Shown here piece after piece: positions 38,789 through 49,013 of a stretch of DNA of 64,000 nt. The stretch comes from an uncultured Clostridia bacterium (GTDB lineage Bacteria > Bacillota > Clostridia > Oscillospirales > Ruminococcaceae). Below the pieces are notes generated by a model. That model was given only the letters and a program-made list of their open reading frames with translations, was not told where the DNA came from and made no database searches. The position numbers and the translations under genes were made by a program. The stretch's first letter is position 1. Each line of letters starts with the position of its first letter. Where the stretch lies: contig CANQHA010000010.1 of assembly GCA_947623585.1 (NCBI GenBank), forward strand, positions 1-64,000, given 5' to 3'.

Positions 38789-40138
38789 TTATTTTCCCGC
38801 GACGGTGAGGCCCTCGACGAGCACCGCCGGCGAGCAGAAAGCGGTCGAGCCGCCCGAGCGCGGCTTTTCAACGGTGTCGGAGATCGCGGTTATATGGCCG
38901 AGCAGAGAATAGAAATTCCCCGCGACGGTAAAGGATTTCACCGCCTTGTCGGTCTTTTTGCCGTTTTCGATCATGAAGCCCGAGCTTTGAAGCGAGAAAT
39001 CGCCCGAAACCGCGTTGGCGCCGGCATGAAGCCCGCCGAGCGAGGTGATGTAAACGCCGTTGCCCGCTTTTTCAATGAGCTGTTCCTCGGTGACGTCTCC
39101 GGGGGCGATATAGAACGTAAACGGTTTTATGCCGACCGACGAGGAATAGCTCCCCTTCGAGGCGTTGCCGGTGGTCTTAACGCCGGCGACGTTTGCGGTC
39201 TTGAGGTTGTAAAGAAGCGTTTTGAGCACGCCCTTTTCAATGACGTTCTTAGTATATGTCGGCGAGCCCTCGGCGTCAAAGTTGCGGGGCATCGCGGAAT
39301 CCTTATAGAACGGATCATCGACGATGGTGACGATATCGGAAGCTATCTTCTGACCCTCTTTGCCGGCAAGGCGCGAAAGCCCTTTCTGGGCGTTTTCGGA
39401 GGAAAACGCGGAGGAATATACCGACAGCAGGCTTGCCATTGCCCTCGGTGCGAAAACGACGGGATATGCTCCGGTCGGCGCAACGTCGGCGCCGAGCATG
39501 GCTTTTGCGTCGTCTACGGACTTTTTGACCGCTCCGGCGATGTCCGCATCGTCGAGCGAGCCGAGCCTGAACTCATAGCTGTCCGACATCTCGCCGTTTT
39601 GTGAGACGACCGCGGCGGCGATGAAATATGAACCGCTGTTCTCATAGCTGAGGTCGAGGCCGTTCGAGTTGTAAATGGCGATCTTTCCGACCGATACTCC
39701 CGCTCCGCCCTGCGAGCCGTCGATTATCATCGGGTCGGCGGCATATAACGCCGCGTCAACATCGAGCGCGGTTTTGACGAGCTTTACGGTGTCGGGCAGA
39801 GGATAGCTCTTTTTCTCAATGGTCTGATATTTCTGACCGCCCGCAACGAGGAACTGTTTGTCGTCGCTTTCAAGCGATCTCGCGTTCTCGACGGCCCTTG
39901 CGACTACGCTTTCCGCCTCGGCGTCGTTAAGCGCCTCGGTCGAGGCATAGCCCATTTTGCCGTCAACAAGGCAGCGGAAGCATACGCCGCCGTCTACCGA
40001 GCTTGAAAATTCGTTTATCTCATGCTTGAAGGTGCCGACGTCGGTGCTCTCGGAGGAGCTGTAATAAAGCTCGTATTCTTTTACACCGAGCTTCTCGGCG
40101 GCTGCGATGACAGCCTGTTTGAATCTGTTGAAATCCAT
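38789..40138 (-). CDS. TldD/PmbA family protease subunit (TldE/PmbA)
   Basis: 449 aa; EINEFSSSVDGGVCFRCLVDGKMGYASTE...DDPFYKDSAMPRNFDAEGSPTYTKNVIEKG. Confidence 0.9.
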   Translation of the reverse strand: MDFNRFKQAVIAAAEKLGVKEYELYYSSSESTDVGTFKHEINEFSSSVDGGVCFRCLVDGKMGYASTEALNDAEAESVVARAVENARSLESDDKQFLVAGGQKYQTIEKKSYPLPDTVKLVKTALDVDAALYAADPMIIDGSQGGAGVSVGKIAIYNSNGLDLSYENSGSYFIAAAVVSQNGEMSDSYEFRLGSLDDADIAGAVKKSVDDAKAMLGADVAPTGAYPVVFAPRAMASLLSVYSSAFSSENAQKGLSRLAGKEGQKIASDIVTIVDDPFYKDSAMPRNFDAEGSPTYTKNVIEKGVLKTLLYNLKTANVAGVKTTGNASKGSYSSSVGIKPFTFYIAPGDVTEEQLIEKAGNGVYITSLGGLHAGANAVSGDFSLQSSGFMIENGKKTDKAVKSFTVAGNFYSLLGHITAISDTVEKPRSGGSTAFCSPAVLVEGLTVAGK

Positions 40139-40151
40139 AAACGTTACCTCC

Positions 40152-41531
40152 TTATCTTCCGCCGACGGTTATGCTTGAAACGCGGATCAAAGGTTCGCCG
40201 ACGGTAGTCGGGATAGAACCGCTCGAAGCGCCGCACATTCCGGTGCCGAGGTCGAGATTTTTACCCACCATGTCAATATTCATGATCACTTCCGAGCCCT
40301 TGCCGACAAGCGAAGCGCCGCGCACAGGCTCGCATATCTTTCCGTTTCTGACGATATAGCCCTCGTTTACGGCGAAGTTGAACTCTCCGGTAGCGGGGTT
40401 CACCGAGCCTCCGCCCATCTCCTTTGCGAAAAGTCCGTATTCCATCGAAGCGATGATATCGTCGTTTTCGTCGGGTCCCTCGGCGATGAAGGTGTTGGTC
40501 ATTCTCGAAGTCGGAGTGTAGGAATAGGATTCTCTTCTTGAAGAACCGGTGGATTCAAGCCCCATTCTCCTGCCGTTGAACTTGTCGATCATATAGGTCT
40601 TGAGGATACCGTTCTCGATGAGCACCTTGCGCTGAGCGGGGGTGCCCTCGTCGTCGATGTTTATCGAGCCCCAAGCGTTCGGAATGGTGCCGTCGTCTAT
40701 CGCGGTGACCTTCGGGTTGGCGATCTGCTGCCCGAGCTTTCCGGCAAACTGCGAAAGTCCGTAAGCCACGCTCGAAGCCTCGAGCGAGTGACCGCAGGCC
40801 TCATGGAAGATAACTCCGCCGAAGCCGTTTCCGATGGCCACCGGCATAACTCCCGCGGGGCAATATCCCGCACCCGCCATTATTGCGGCCTGCTGCGCGG
40901 CTTTAATGCCGACGTCGTGAGCGTTTATCTCGTCGAACATCTCCATGCCCATTCTTCTTCCCGGGCCGTAAAAGCCGGTCTGGGTCTCGCCGTTCTTCTC
41001 GGCGACGGCCTGTATGGCTATTCTCGTGCGGATCTGTCTGTCCTGAGCGTAGATGCCGTCGGTCGAAGCGATGAGAATGTTGTGGTCGATGTCAAGCAGC
41101 GAGCCCGAGACCTGTTTAATGCAGGGATCGAAGTCCATGGCGGCAAAATAGCCGTCTTTGAGTATCTTGATCTTCTCAGCGTTTGAGACCGTTGCGGGAA
41201 CGACCTTTATCGGGTGAATATCTCCGAAAATCCTCTCGCGGAGGTTTACGGAAATTTCGGCGCTGCCCTGACCGAGGGCGTCGGCGGCTCTCTCGGCGCA
41301 TCTGAGAAGCCCCGCCTCGCTGGTATCGACAGTTGACGCCATAACGCTGCGCAGTCCCTTATAAACGCGTATTCCGGCGCCCGCGATGATTCCGTCGTAA
41401 ATGGTCTCGACCTTTTTCGCGATCATCGAGATGCTGTGCTCGACGGTATACTCGGCGAAGATCTCGGCATAATCGGCGCCGGTCGAAACCGCTTTTGCAA
41501 GAACCCGGGCGCATATTTCTCTTGATATCAT
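40152..41531 (-). CDS. tldD: Metalloprotease TldD
   Basis: GNGFGGVIFHEACGHSLEA (HExxxH), NAWGSINIDDEGTPAQRKVLIENGIL. Confidence 0.95.
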   Translation of the reverse strand: MISREICARVLAKAVSTGADYAEIFAEYTVEHSISMIAKKVETIYDGIIAGAGIRVYKGLRSVMASTVDTSEAGLLRCAERAADALGQGSAEISVNLRERIFGDIHPIKVVPATVSNAEKIKILKDGYFAAMDFDPCIKQVSGSLLDIDHNILIASTDGIYAQDRQIRTRIAIQAVAEKNGETQTGFYGPGRRMGMEMFDEINAHDVGIKAAQQAAIMAGAGYCPAGVMPVAIGNGFGGVIFHEACGHSLEASSVAYGLSQFAGKLGQQIANPKVTAIDDGTIPNAWGSINIDDEGTPAQRKVLIENGILKTYMIDKFNGRRMGLESTGSSRRESYSYTPTSRMTNTFIAEGPDENDDIIASMEYGLFAKEMGGGSVNPATGEFNFAVNEGYIVRNGKICEPVRGASLVGKGSEVIMNIDMVGKNLDLGTGMCGASSGSIPTTVGEPLIRVSSITVGGR

Positions 41532-41619
41532 TTTGCGTCTGCTCCTTTTCTTTCAATTTTATCCCATTTTAAGGATAATTACTTTTAAAGTATATTCCGT
41601 TTCTTTCGGATTGTCAAGT

Positions 41620-42078
41620 GCGCGAAGTCTCAACGATGCTCGCACTTTCTGCGGGCGGGTTGGTTTTGACGGCATTTATTTTATTTGCCTCGCTCAGCGC
41701 TCGGCAAATGAGACGTAGCGGAAAGCGCTATGTTTAGGGGACGCCCTCTCTTGCAGGGCTCAACGATGCTCGCACTTTCTGCGGAAAGGGTAGTTTGTGG
41801 GCATCGTTTCGCGAAGGCTGCGCCTTCGCCCGAAATGGAGATGACAGATTGTCCGACGGACTGCTTTTTCGTTTGCCTCGCTCAACGCTCGGCAAAGGGG
41901 GGGAACCCCCGGCGAGGGTTCCCCCACGCTAAAACTGTCCACAGGACAGATTTTCGCTCCCCTTCCTGCGCTTTGCTTCGCAGGAGATTTCGCAGCCTGC
42001 GGGCTGCGACGAGGGGGTTCACCCCTCGACCCTGACAAGCCTTTTAGAAAAAGGCTTGTGCGAAAACTTTTAAAATTT
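41620..42078 (-). repeat. Family B palindromic mosaic repeat, copy B4 (internally iterated modules)
   Basis: Two copies of TCTCAACGATGCTCGCACTTTCTGCGG / CTCAACGATGCTCGCACTTTCTGCGG, two of TTTGCCTCGCTCA(G/A)CGCTCGGCAAA, then TGTCCACAGGACA, AAGCCTTTTAGAAAAAGGCTTGTGCGAAAACTTTTAA. Confidence 0.85.
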
Positions 42079-42080
42079 GT

Positions 42081-42296
42081 TTAAAAGTAAAACAGCTCCT
42101 CGAATTTTTTGTCCAAGGCTATGCAAAGTATCAGCGCCAGCTTCGCCGTCGGGTTGAACTGCCCCGTCTCTATCGAGCTTATCGTGTTTCGCGATACGCC
42201 GACCGTTTCGGCGAGCTGCTGCTGCGAAAGCCCCTGCTCCGCCCGAACCTCTTTCAGACGGTTCTTTAAAATAAGTCTGTCGTCCAAGCCGCACAC
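42081..42296 (-). CDS. XRE-family HTH regulator
   Basis: LKNRLKEVRAEQGLSQQQLAETVGVSRNTISSIETGQFNPTAKLALILCIAL. Confidence 0.92.
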   Translation of the reverse strand: MCGLDDRLILKNRLKEVRAEQGLSQQQLAETVGVSRNTISSIETGQFNPTAKLALILCIALDKKFEELFYF

Positions 42297-42300
42297 CGCC

Positions 42301-42627
42301 TTATATCAAAGCTGTCAGGCTGTAAATATGGCATACCGAAAGCAGAACGACTATCGCGGTATAGATCAGCGCCGCCAAAAGCTCTCCGCCGAGCCGCAGC
42401 TTTATATATCTGACCCAGTGATTCGCCATGTCGGCTCCGAAAACAAGCGCCCAAAGCCCATAGTTCTTTCCGCCGCCGACAGCGATCTGAACGATGAAAA
42501 AGACCGCCGCAAGAACCAGCATCACCACTACCGCGACCGAGTTCGCAAGTTTTGAGACCTCCTGCCCGTAGATATCCCTGTTTTTGTTCTCTTCTCTGCT
42601 TTTCGCCAAAATTTCTTCTTTGTTCAT
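42301..42627 (-). CDS. Small membrane protein (DUF6442-like) paired with HTH regulator
   Basis: MNKEEILAKSREENKNRDIYGQEVSKLANSVAVVVMLVLA; ATG at 42627 follows an AAGGAGG SD. Confidence 0.7.
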   Translation of the reverse strand: MNKEEILAKSREENKNRDIYGQEVSKLANSVAVVVMLVLAAVFFIVQIAVGGGKNYGLWALVFGADMANHWVRYIKLRLGGELLAALIYTAIVVLLSVCHIYSLTALI

Positions 42628-42888
42628 GATATGACCTCCTTGCCGTGACAAGTTTTCTTGTCAAGAGGGAGAGGGGGAAATTTTCGTGGGGGTGAAGAAC
42701 AGAGCAAATTTTCCCTTACTCCCATGACAATACATCAATAATCATATGCGAAAATTCGTGTATTATATAGTTTCCACAATAAAAGTGATTAAAATATGTC
42801 AACTATATCCCTTGCGAAAGCTGCGCCGAGGTGGTATACTTTAATTGAGAAAGACATTTATTTGGAACATTATATCATGGAGGAAAAA

Positions 42889-43824
42889 ATGAGGAAAGCG
42901 TTCATCATTCTGCTTGCGGCGGTCGCCGTGCTGACATCGGGCTGCGGCGCTGCCGGAAAAAGCGGAGGCGCAGCCGAAGAGGAGGAACAAGTTGTGAGAA
43001 TGTCGCCCGAAGATCTTTTGAAATACGCCGAGGAGAACCTGTCGGAATTTACGCCCTCGATGGCTTCCGAGCTTGTGGTCACCAACAAATACGGTGAGTT
43101 CGAGCACATCACTTATCGCTCGAAGGGCTTGGACCGCAAGAGAAACGCAAACGTTTTGCTGCCCGCCGATTATGACGAATCGAAAAAATACCCCGTTCTC
43201 TATGCGCTTCACGGCTATTGGGGAGACGAGTATTCCCTCCTCGATCAGGGAGACGGCAGCATAAAATTCCGCGAGGTGCTCGGAAACCTCATCAGCAACG
43301 GCGAGGCCGCCGAGATGATCGTCGTTTTCCCGGATATCTTCTGCCACCCCTCGAAAGAGGACTGCGACGGAATGAACGACGAGAACAACAAGGCCTATGA
43401 CGCTTTTATCGACGAGCTTCAGAACGAGCTGATGCCTTATATCGAGAAGCATTATTCCGTCGCCACCGGGCGTGAGAATACCGCGATAACCGGCTTCTCG
43501 ATGGGCGGGCGCGAGTCGCTTAACATCGGGCTGAAGCTGACCGACAAGATCGGCTATATCGGAGCCGTATGCCCCGCTCCCGGGCTTATTCCCGACTGCG
43601 TGAGCGAGGACGAAATGGTCTTTGCCGAGGGCAGCGAGCCTTATCTTCTGATGATAAGCGCCGGCACCAACGACACCGTCGTTTACAGCAACCCCGAAAA
43701 CTATCACAACATCTTCACCAAAAACGAGGTGCCGCACATTTGGCACACCGTCACCGGCGGCGAGCATTGGGGCTCGACGATAAACCCGCACATCTATAAT
43801 TTCTTAAGATTCATCTTCAAATAA
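42889..43824 (+). CDS. Lipoprotein alpha/beta-hydrolase, esterase D/feruloyl esterase-like
   Basis: Lipobox LTSGCG; YPVLYALHGYWGDE, TGFSMGGRESL. Confidence 0.88.
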   Translation: MRKAFIILLAAVAVLTSGCGAAGKSGGAAEEEEQVVRMSPEDLLKYAEENLSEFTPSMASELVVTNKYGEFEHITYRSKGLDRKRNANVLLPADYDESKKYPVLYALHGYWGDEYSLLDQGDGSIKFREVLGNLISNGEAAEMIVVFPDIFCHPSKEDCDGMNDENNKAYDAFIDELQNELMPYIEKHYSVATGRENTAITGFSMGGRESLNIGLKLTDKIGYIGAVCPAPGLIPDCVSEDEMVFAEGSEPYLLMISAGTNDTVVYSNPENYHNIFTKNEVPHIWHTVTGGEHWGSTINPHIYNFLRFIFK

Positions 43825-43847
43825 AGCCGATTCGTTTTCGTACATAT

Positions 43848-43890
43848 AAAAATGCCGCGCTCCTTATGCCTTCGGGGGCGCGGCGGTTTT
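43848..43890. terminator. Bidirectional terminator between convergent genes
   Basis: AAAAATGCCGCGCTCCTTATGCCTTCGGGGGCGCGGCGGTTTTTG. Confidence 0.7.
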
Positions 43891-43899
43891 TGTTTTATT

Positions 43900-45024
43900 T
43901 TAAGATTCGGTGCGGCAGAGCTTTTCGCAGAGGTCCGAAACGGCCTCGGCGCCCCTGCCTGAGATGTATTTTTCCTGCTGGCGCTTCATCTTCTGAACGG
44001 CGGAATCGTTTTCAAGCCGCCTGACCGCAGGTATCAGGCTGTGCCTTATGCTTCTGACCGAGAGCGCCATTCCTCTGCCGACAAAAAATTTGCAGTTATA
44101 CGTCTCGCAGCCGGGTATCGGCGAAATGAATATCGTCGGAACGCGGGCGCTTGCACATTCGGTCGAGGAAAGACCGCCCGGCTTGCCGATGAAAATGTCG
44201 CACGCTTTAAGATATGTCGGCATATCGTTGGTGCTCGGCATTATGGTTATGCGAGAATTTCCGCCGTAGTTGTCGTTTAGCGAGCCGTAAAGCCCGCCGT
44301 TGTTTCCGCAAAGAACAATGAGGCGCTTATCCTCGCTTTCAAGTATCGGTTCGAGCACCCTTATCGCGGTGCGCAGCTTGCCCGCGCCCATGCTTCCGCC
44401 CGAAAGAATGAGATATTCCGAATTCGGGTCGAGCCCGAGATTCTCGCGTGCCTTTTGCTTTGACATACCGTCGCGAAAAGCCTTTTTGACGGGTATTCCG
44501 CCGATGACCAGCTTTTCCTCCGGCACTCCGCGGCGAATATAGTCGTCGTTGAGATCCTGCGAGGGGACGATGTAACAGTCGCACTCGGTCTCCTCGGTGA
44601 AGGGTATGCAGGTATAGTCGGTCGCGACGAAAACGGTCGGCGGAACGTTCATTCCGTGCTTGCGCATATATGTGAGCATCTCCGCGCCGAAAACATGGGT
44701 GCATAAAACGACGTCGGTTTTATTCTCACGAAAATACCGGTCGAGATATTTAGCCATTCTTCCGTTCACGGCATATACCGGAGATTTCACCGGCAGTCTG
44801 CGATAGGTGTCTCCCAGCTTATAGACCACGCCGAAAAGCGACGGAGAGATCTGCACCATCCTGACATAGGTTCCTCCGACGGCTTTTGCCAGACGCTCGC
44901 CTATCAAAGAATAAGGGTCAAGCACCTTTGCGGTGTGTCCCCTTGAAATAAGCTCCTCCGCAACGGCATAGGCGGCGGCGTTATGCCCTCCGCCCGTCGA
45001 GCAGGTAAGTATCAGTGCTTCCAT
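43900..45024 (-). CDS. MGDG synthase/UgtP-like diacylglycerol glycosyltransferase
   Basis: LILTCSTGGGHNAAAYAVAEEL, ILSGGSMGAGKL, IGKPGGLSSTECASARVPTIFISPIPGCE. Confidence 0.88.
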   Translation of the reverse strand: MEALILTCSTGGGHNAAAYAVAEELISRGHTAKVLDPYSLIGERLAKAVGGTYVRMVQISPSLFGVVYKLGDTYRRLPVKSPVYAVNGRMAKYLDRYFRENKTDVVLCTHVFGAEMLTYMRKHGMNVPPTVFVATDYTCIPFTEETECDCYIVPSQDLNDDYIRRGVPEEKLVIGGIPVKKAFRDGMSKQKARENLGLDPNSEYLILSGGSMGAGKLRTAIRVLEPILESEDKRLIVLCGNNGGLYGSLNDNYGGNSRITIMPSTNDMPTYLKACDIFIGKPGGLSSTECASARVPTIFISPIPGCETYNCKFFVGRGMALSVRSIRHSLIPAVRRLENDSAVQKMKRQQEKYISGRGAEAVSDLCEKLCRTES

Positions 45025-45632
45025 GCAAGTTTAACCTCTAAATCTTCTTTTTCTTCGGTGCTGCGCAGCAGCCTTATGTTTATCGTGACCGCCGAGATGA
45101 GAAATCCCACCGAAACGGCAAAAGGCACTCCCGAGAGGAACACTCCGACCACAGCGGCGCCGTATGCGGCGATAGTGCGGTAATAGTGCGGAGAGATCTT
45201 CACGACTATCGAGAAGAAAATAAACGCCGCGGCAAGTATCAGCCCGGGCATCAGAAAAATCGGAAACAGCCCCAAAAGCGTTCCGAAAGAAACGGCTATC
45301 GCCTTTCCGCCGCGGAAATGATAGAACACCGGCAGAATATGCCCGATGACGGGCGCGGCCATCACAAAGGCAAGGGCAAGCCCGAACTCGCCGTCGTCGC
45401 TGCCTTTTATATACATATGTACAGGAATTATGCCTTTTGCAAGGTCGCACAAAAGCGTCAGCACTCCGCACAAAAATCCGCCGTATTTGAAAGCGTTCGA
45501 GGCGCCGGGGTTTTTATCCTCGCTGTCCTCGGTTATATCGCGGCGGCAGAACACGCTGCCGAAGATCCTTGCAAACAAAACGCTTCCGCAAAGATATCCG
45601 CAGAGAACGTATAAAATGTCTCTTGTCTGCAT
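45012..45632 (-). CDS. plsY: Glycerol-3-phosphate acyltransferase PlsY family
   Basis: YLCGSVLFARIFG, NPGASNAFKYGG, HILPVFYHFRGGKAIAVSFG. Confidence 0.85.
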   Translation of the reverse strand: MQTRDILYVLCGYLCGSVLFARIFGSVFCRRDITEDSEDKNPGASNAFKYGGFLCGVLTLLCDLAKGIIPVHMYIKGSDDGEFGLALAFVMAAPVIGHILPVFYHFRGGKAIAVSFGTLLGLFPIFLMPGLILAAAFIFFSIVVKISPHYYRTIAAYGAAVVGVFLSGVPFAVSVGFLISAVTINIRLLRSTEEKEDLEVKLAWKH

Positions 45633-45900
45633 ATTTTTTCCCTTCCGTTCGCTGTCCGACTTGGATTTAATGATATAATACCGCAAAGCGTCGAAAATGT
45701 CAAGCGGGGGCGTTGATGTGTCCGAAACGGCCACATCAAGAAGATAGAAATTAGAAATTAGATGTTAGAGTTTTAAGGTGTCGCCTTCGGTGACGGATCA
45801 AAATGCGGGAGATAATGCAGCGGGGTAAGATATACGTCGAGGGGCGACGCCATGAGCAGGTAAAAACCCTCACTCCGACGGCTTTGCGCTTGAACTCCCC

Positions 45901-47073
45901 CTAAAACCTCACCTGCCAGCGCTCGCTGTAATCGCGGTGGGTCTGAATGCCGTCGGCGTTTTTCACCGTCGAGGCGCTTCGGCGCTCATCGAGCAGCCTG
46001 TCAAAAAGCTCCTCGTCAAAGGGCAGCCTGACCGCCGAATTCGTCCACGATGAAAGATACGCCGCGTTTGAGATAGTCAGCTCGTTGATACCCTCCGCGC
46101 CGGGAGAGATAAGCGGCTCGTTATAAAGTATCGCGTTGCAGAAATTTTGAATTATCCCCGCGTGCGCGCTCCCTTGACCTTTGGGCTGATACACCTCGGT
46201 CTCGTGATCCGACGAGGGGCAGCTTTCTGACGAGCTGCGGCAGATCTCCCGCTCGTCAAAGCCGAGCCTGCGAAAGACCGCCCTTCCCTGCTCGACGACA
46301 AGAGAACCCCTTGTGCCGCTTATTTCAAGGCGATTCGTTCCGGGAAGCTCGCCGGTCGAGGCGATGAAAACCCCTGTCGCGCCGTTTTTATATCTTGCAA
46401 AAATCGTCGCGTCGTCCTCGACCTCTATTCGGTGATATTTTCCGACGTCGCAAAAAGCGGTGATCTCCTCCGGCATTCCGCATATCCACTGCCAAAGGTC
46501 GAGGTTGTGCGGAGCCTGATTCAAAAGCACTCCGCCGCCCTCGCCCGACCACGTCGCCCGCCACGAGCCCGAGTCGTAATAATGCTGAGTGCGGTACCAG
46601 TTCGTTATTATCCAGACCGAGCGCTTCAGCTCGCCCAATCTGCCGGACAAAACGATCTCTCTCGCCTGCTTAAAGACCGGGTTTGTGCGCTGGTTGAACA
46701 TTATCGCGAAGACCTTTTTTGAAGCCTCGGCGGCGGCGTTAAGGCGCCTTGCGGCCGAAACGCTGATGTCCTCGGGCTTTTCAACGAGAACGTGAAGCCC
46801 CGCCTCGAACGCCGAAACGGCAATTTCGGCATGAAGCGGGTGCGGCACCGATATCAGCGCCGCGTCTATTTTTCCGCTTTTGAACATTTCGCTGCAGTCG
46901 TCGAAGGCCGAAACGCCGGGCGCGACTTTTTTTGCATAGTCTATCCTCGACGAATCGATATCGCATACCGCGCCGAGGCTCATTCCGTCAATTTTTCCCG
47001 AGGCTATGCAGTTTAAGTGCGCCGAGCCTATTCCGCCGACGCCGACGATGCCGAGTCTTACGCTTTTCATCAT
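45901..47073 (-). CDS. Gfo/Idh/MocA family oxidoreductase (paralogue 1)
   Basis: GIVGVGGIGSAHLNCI; VEKPEDISV; GSWRATWSGEGGGVLLNQAPHNLDLWQWICGMP. Confidence 0.92.
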   Translation of the reverse strand: MMKSVRLGIVGVGGIGSAHLNCIASGKIDGMSLGAVCDIDSSRIDYAKKVAPGVSAFDDCSEMFKSGKIDAALISVPHPLHAEIAVSAFEAGLHVLVEKPEDISVSAARRLNAAAEASKKVFAIMFNQRTNPVFKQAREIVLSGRLGELKRSVWIITNWYRTQHYYDSGSWRATWSGEGGGVLLNQAPHNLDLWQWICGMPEEITAFCDVGKYHRIEVEDDATIFARYKNGATGVFIASTGELPGTNRLEISGTRGSLVVEQGRAVFRRLGFDEREICRSSSESCPSSDHETEVYQPKGQGSAHAGIIQNFCNAILYNEPLISPGAEGINELTISNAAYLSSWTNSAVRLPFDEELFDRLLDERRSASTVKNADGIQTHRDYSERWQVRF

Positions 47074-48245
47074 TTGTTTCCCGCATATGTTCCCGAGGTG
47101 TCAGCGACCTGCTCGACGACGTTTTCCTTTCTCCTTGAAACGGCTATCCGCTTTTTAAGCTCGTCATAGAAAAGGTCCTCGTCGAATTCCGCAAGGTCAA
47201 CCTCGCGCCCGGTCCATGCCGAAAGGTGCATGGCGTTTGAGATAGTCAGCCCGAAAATCCCCTCGCTTCCGTGGGCGACAAGGGGTTCTCCGCGAAGAAT
47301 TGCTCCTCCCCACGCCCGCAAGACGCCGTCGTGCTGCGGGTTCGCGCCGTCAAGCTCGATTTTAAGCTCGTGCGCCCCGACGTTTCCGAAGGGTATTTTG
47401 TTCGTGCGTGAGAATTCCGGCTCGGGCATATCGAATTCGAGCACCGAAAGCCCCGAATAGTCGGCGATCATCCTTGCCCGGTCAAGCTGGATCTCAAAGC
47501 GGTTGGTGCCCTTGGCGTCGCCGGTGGTGGTGATGAAAACCCCCGTCGCGCCGTTAGGATATTCGCAGTAGGCGGTAACATCGTCCTCGACCTCGATATC
47601 GTGCCACTTTCCGAACTTCATCCTTGCGGAGATCTTCGACGGCATACCGCAAATCCACTGCCAAAGGTCAAGGTTGTGCGGAGCCTGATTCAAAAGCACG
47701 CCGCCGCCCTCGCCCGACCATGTCGCCCTCCACGAGCCCGAGTCAAAATATGCCTGCGGGCGATACCAGTCGGTGATTATCCAGTTTGTGCGCCTTATCT
47801 GTCCGAAATCACCCGACTGCACCAGCTCTCTCATTTTTTTGTAAACGCAGTTGGTGCGCTGATTGAACATCATTCCGAAAACAACGTCGGGGTGCTTTTT
47901 TGCGACCTCGTTCATCTCGCGGACCTGCTTTGTATAAACTCCGGCGGGCTTTTCGCACATAACGTGGATTCCCCGCTCGAGGCACTCGATAACATATTTA
48001 GGGTGATCGTAATGCGGCACCGCGACGATGCAGGCGTCGATTTCCTTTGAATCGAGCATAGCCTCGGCGCTGTCGAATTTTTTAACGCTTTCGCCGAGCT
48101 CGTTTTTTGCCCATTCAAGGCGCTTCGGGTTGATATCGGCTACCGCCGAAAGAACAAAATCGGGGCAGTTTCCCTCCGCTATCCTCTTTGCATGGCCCGA
48201 GCCCATGTTTCCGATTCCGATTATTCCGAGCCTGATTTTTTCCAT
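47070..48245 (-). CDS. Gfo/Idh/MocA family oxidoreductase (paralogue 2)
   Basis: GIIGIGNMGSGHAKRI; CEKPAGVYTKQV; same GSWRATWSGEGGGVLLNQAPHNLDLWQWICGMP block. Confidence 0.92.
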   Translation of the reverse strand: MEKIRLGIIGIGNMGSGHAKRIAEGNCPDFVLSAVADINPKRLEWAKNELGESVKKFDSAEAMLDSKEIDACIVAVPHYDHPKYVIECLERGIHVMCEKPAGVYTKQVREMNEVAKKHPDVVFGMMFNQRTNCVYKKMRELVQSGDFGQIRRTNWIITDWYRPQAYFDSGSWRATWSGEGGGVLLNQAPHNLDLWQWICGMPSKISARMKFGKWHDIEVEDDVTAYCEYPNGATGVFITTTGDAKGTNRFEIQLDRARMIADYSGLSVLEFDMPEPEFSRTNKIPFGNVGAHELKIELDGANPQHDGVLRAWGGAILRGEPLVAHGSEGIFGLTISNAMHLSAWTGREVDLAEFDEDLFYDELKKRIAVSRRKENVVEQVADTSGTYAGNK

Positions 48246-48262
48246 GTCATATCCTCCTTGAT

Positions 48263-49012
48263 TCACTCAAAACCGTTGGCCTTGAGAAATTCATAGCTTC
48301 TTCTGAGACATTCAAACGGGTCCTCGCCATAGCAGTCGTCCTGCTCGACGAGCATGAATTCCGTCCCCGATTCCTCGGCCGCCTTAAAGACAGCGTCAAA
48401 ATTCATGTTTCCCTCGCCCAAAACCGCGTATTTTCTGCCGTAGGCGAAGTCTTTAAGGTGAATGCAGGGCGCTCTGCCCGCCAATTTTCTCAGCCACGCC
48501 GCGGGGTCGGCGCCGCCCGCCTGAACCCAGAAGGTATCGACGATAAAGCCCATAAGCTCGGGCGGAAATTCCTCCGAAAGGAGCTCTAAAACGGTCTTTC
48601 CGCCGATCTTCTGAAATTCCTGATCGTGGTTGTGATACATGAATTTAACGCCGTTTTCGGCGAGCTTTTTTGCGGCGGGAAGATATTTTTCCGAAAACCT
48701 TTCGGGCGAATCCTCCGCCGAAAGATCGAATCTCGTCCAGCCGAGCCCGCAGTATCGGCAGCCGAATATCTTATGCTCGTTCGCGACCTTTTCGGGCTCT
48801 GTGAGTATCCTCTCGGCCGGCGTATGCGTCACCGCGCATTCAAGACCGTTCTCGGAAAGCCTTTTTTGAAGCCATTCTGCCTCAAACGCGCAGGTGCCCG
48901 AGACCTGAACGGTTTTATATCCGATGTCGGCGACCTTTTTTAACGTCTCCGAAAAATCCTCGGGCGTTTGGGTGCTCGCCCTGACGGTGTAAAGCTGCGC
49001 TCCTATTTTCAT
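48263..49012 (-). CDS. Sugar phosphate isomerase/epimerase (xylose isomerase-like TIM barrel)
   Basis: MKIGAQLYTVR...VKFMYHNHDQEF...GFIVDTFWVQAGGADPAAWLRKLAGRAPCIHLKDF. Confidence 0.9.
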   Translation of the reverse strand: MKIGAQLYTVRASTQTPEDFSETLKKVADIGYKTVQVSGTCAFEAEWLQKRLSENGLECAVTHTPAERILTEPEKVANEHKIFGCRYCGLGWTRFDLSAEDSPERFSEKYLPAAKKLAENGVKFMYHNHDQEFQKIGGKTVLELLSEEFPPELMGFIVDTFWVQAGGADPAAWLRKLAGRAPCIHLKDFAYGRKYAVLGEGNMNFDAVFKAAEESGTEFMLVEQDDCYGEDPFECLRRSYEFLKANGFE

Positions 49013-49013
49013 G

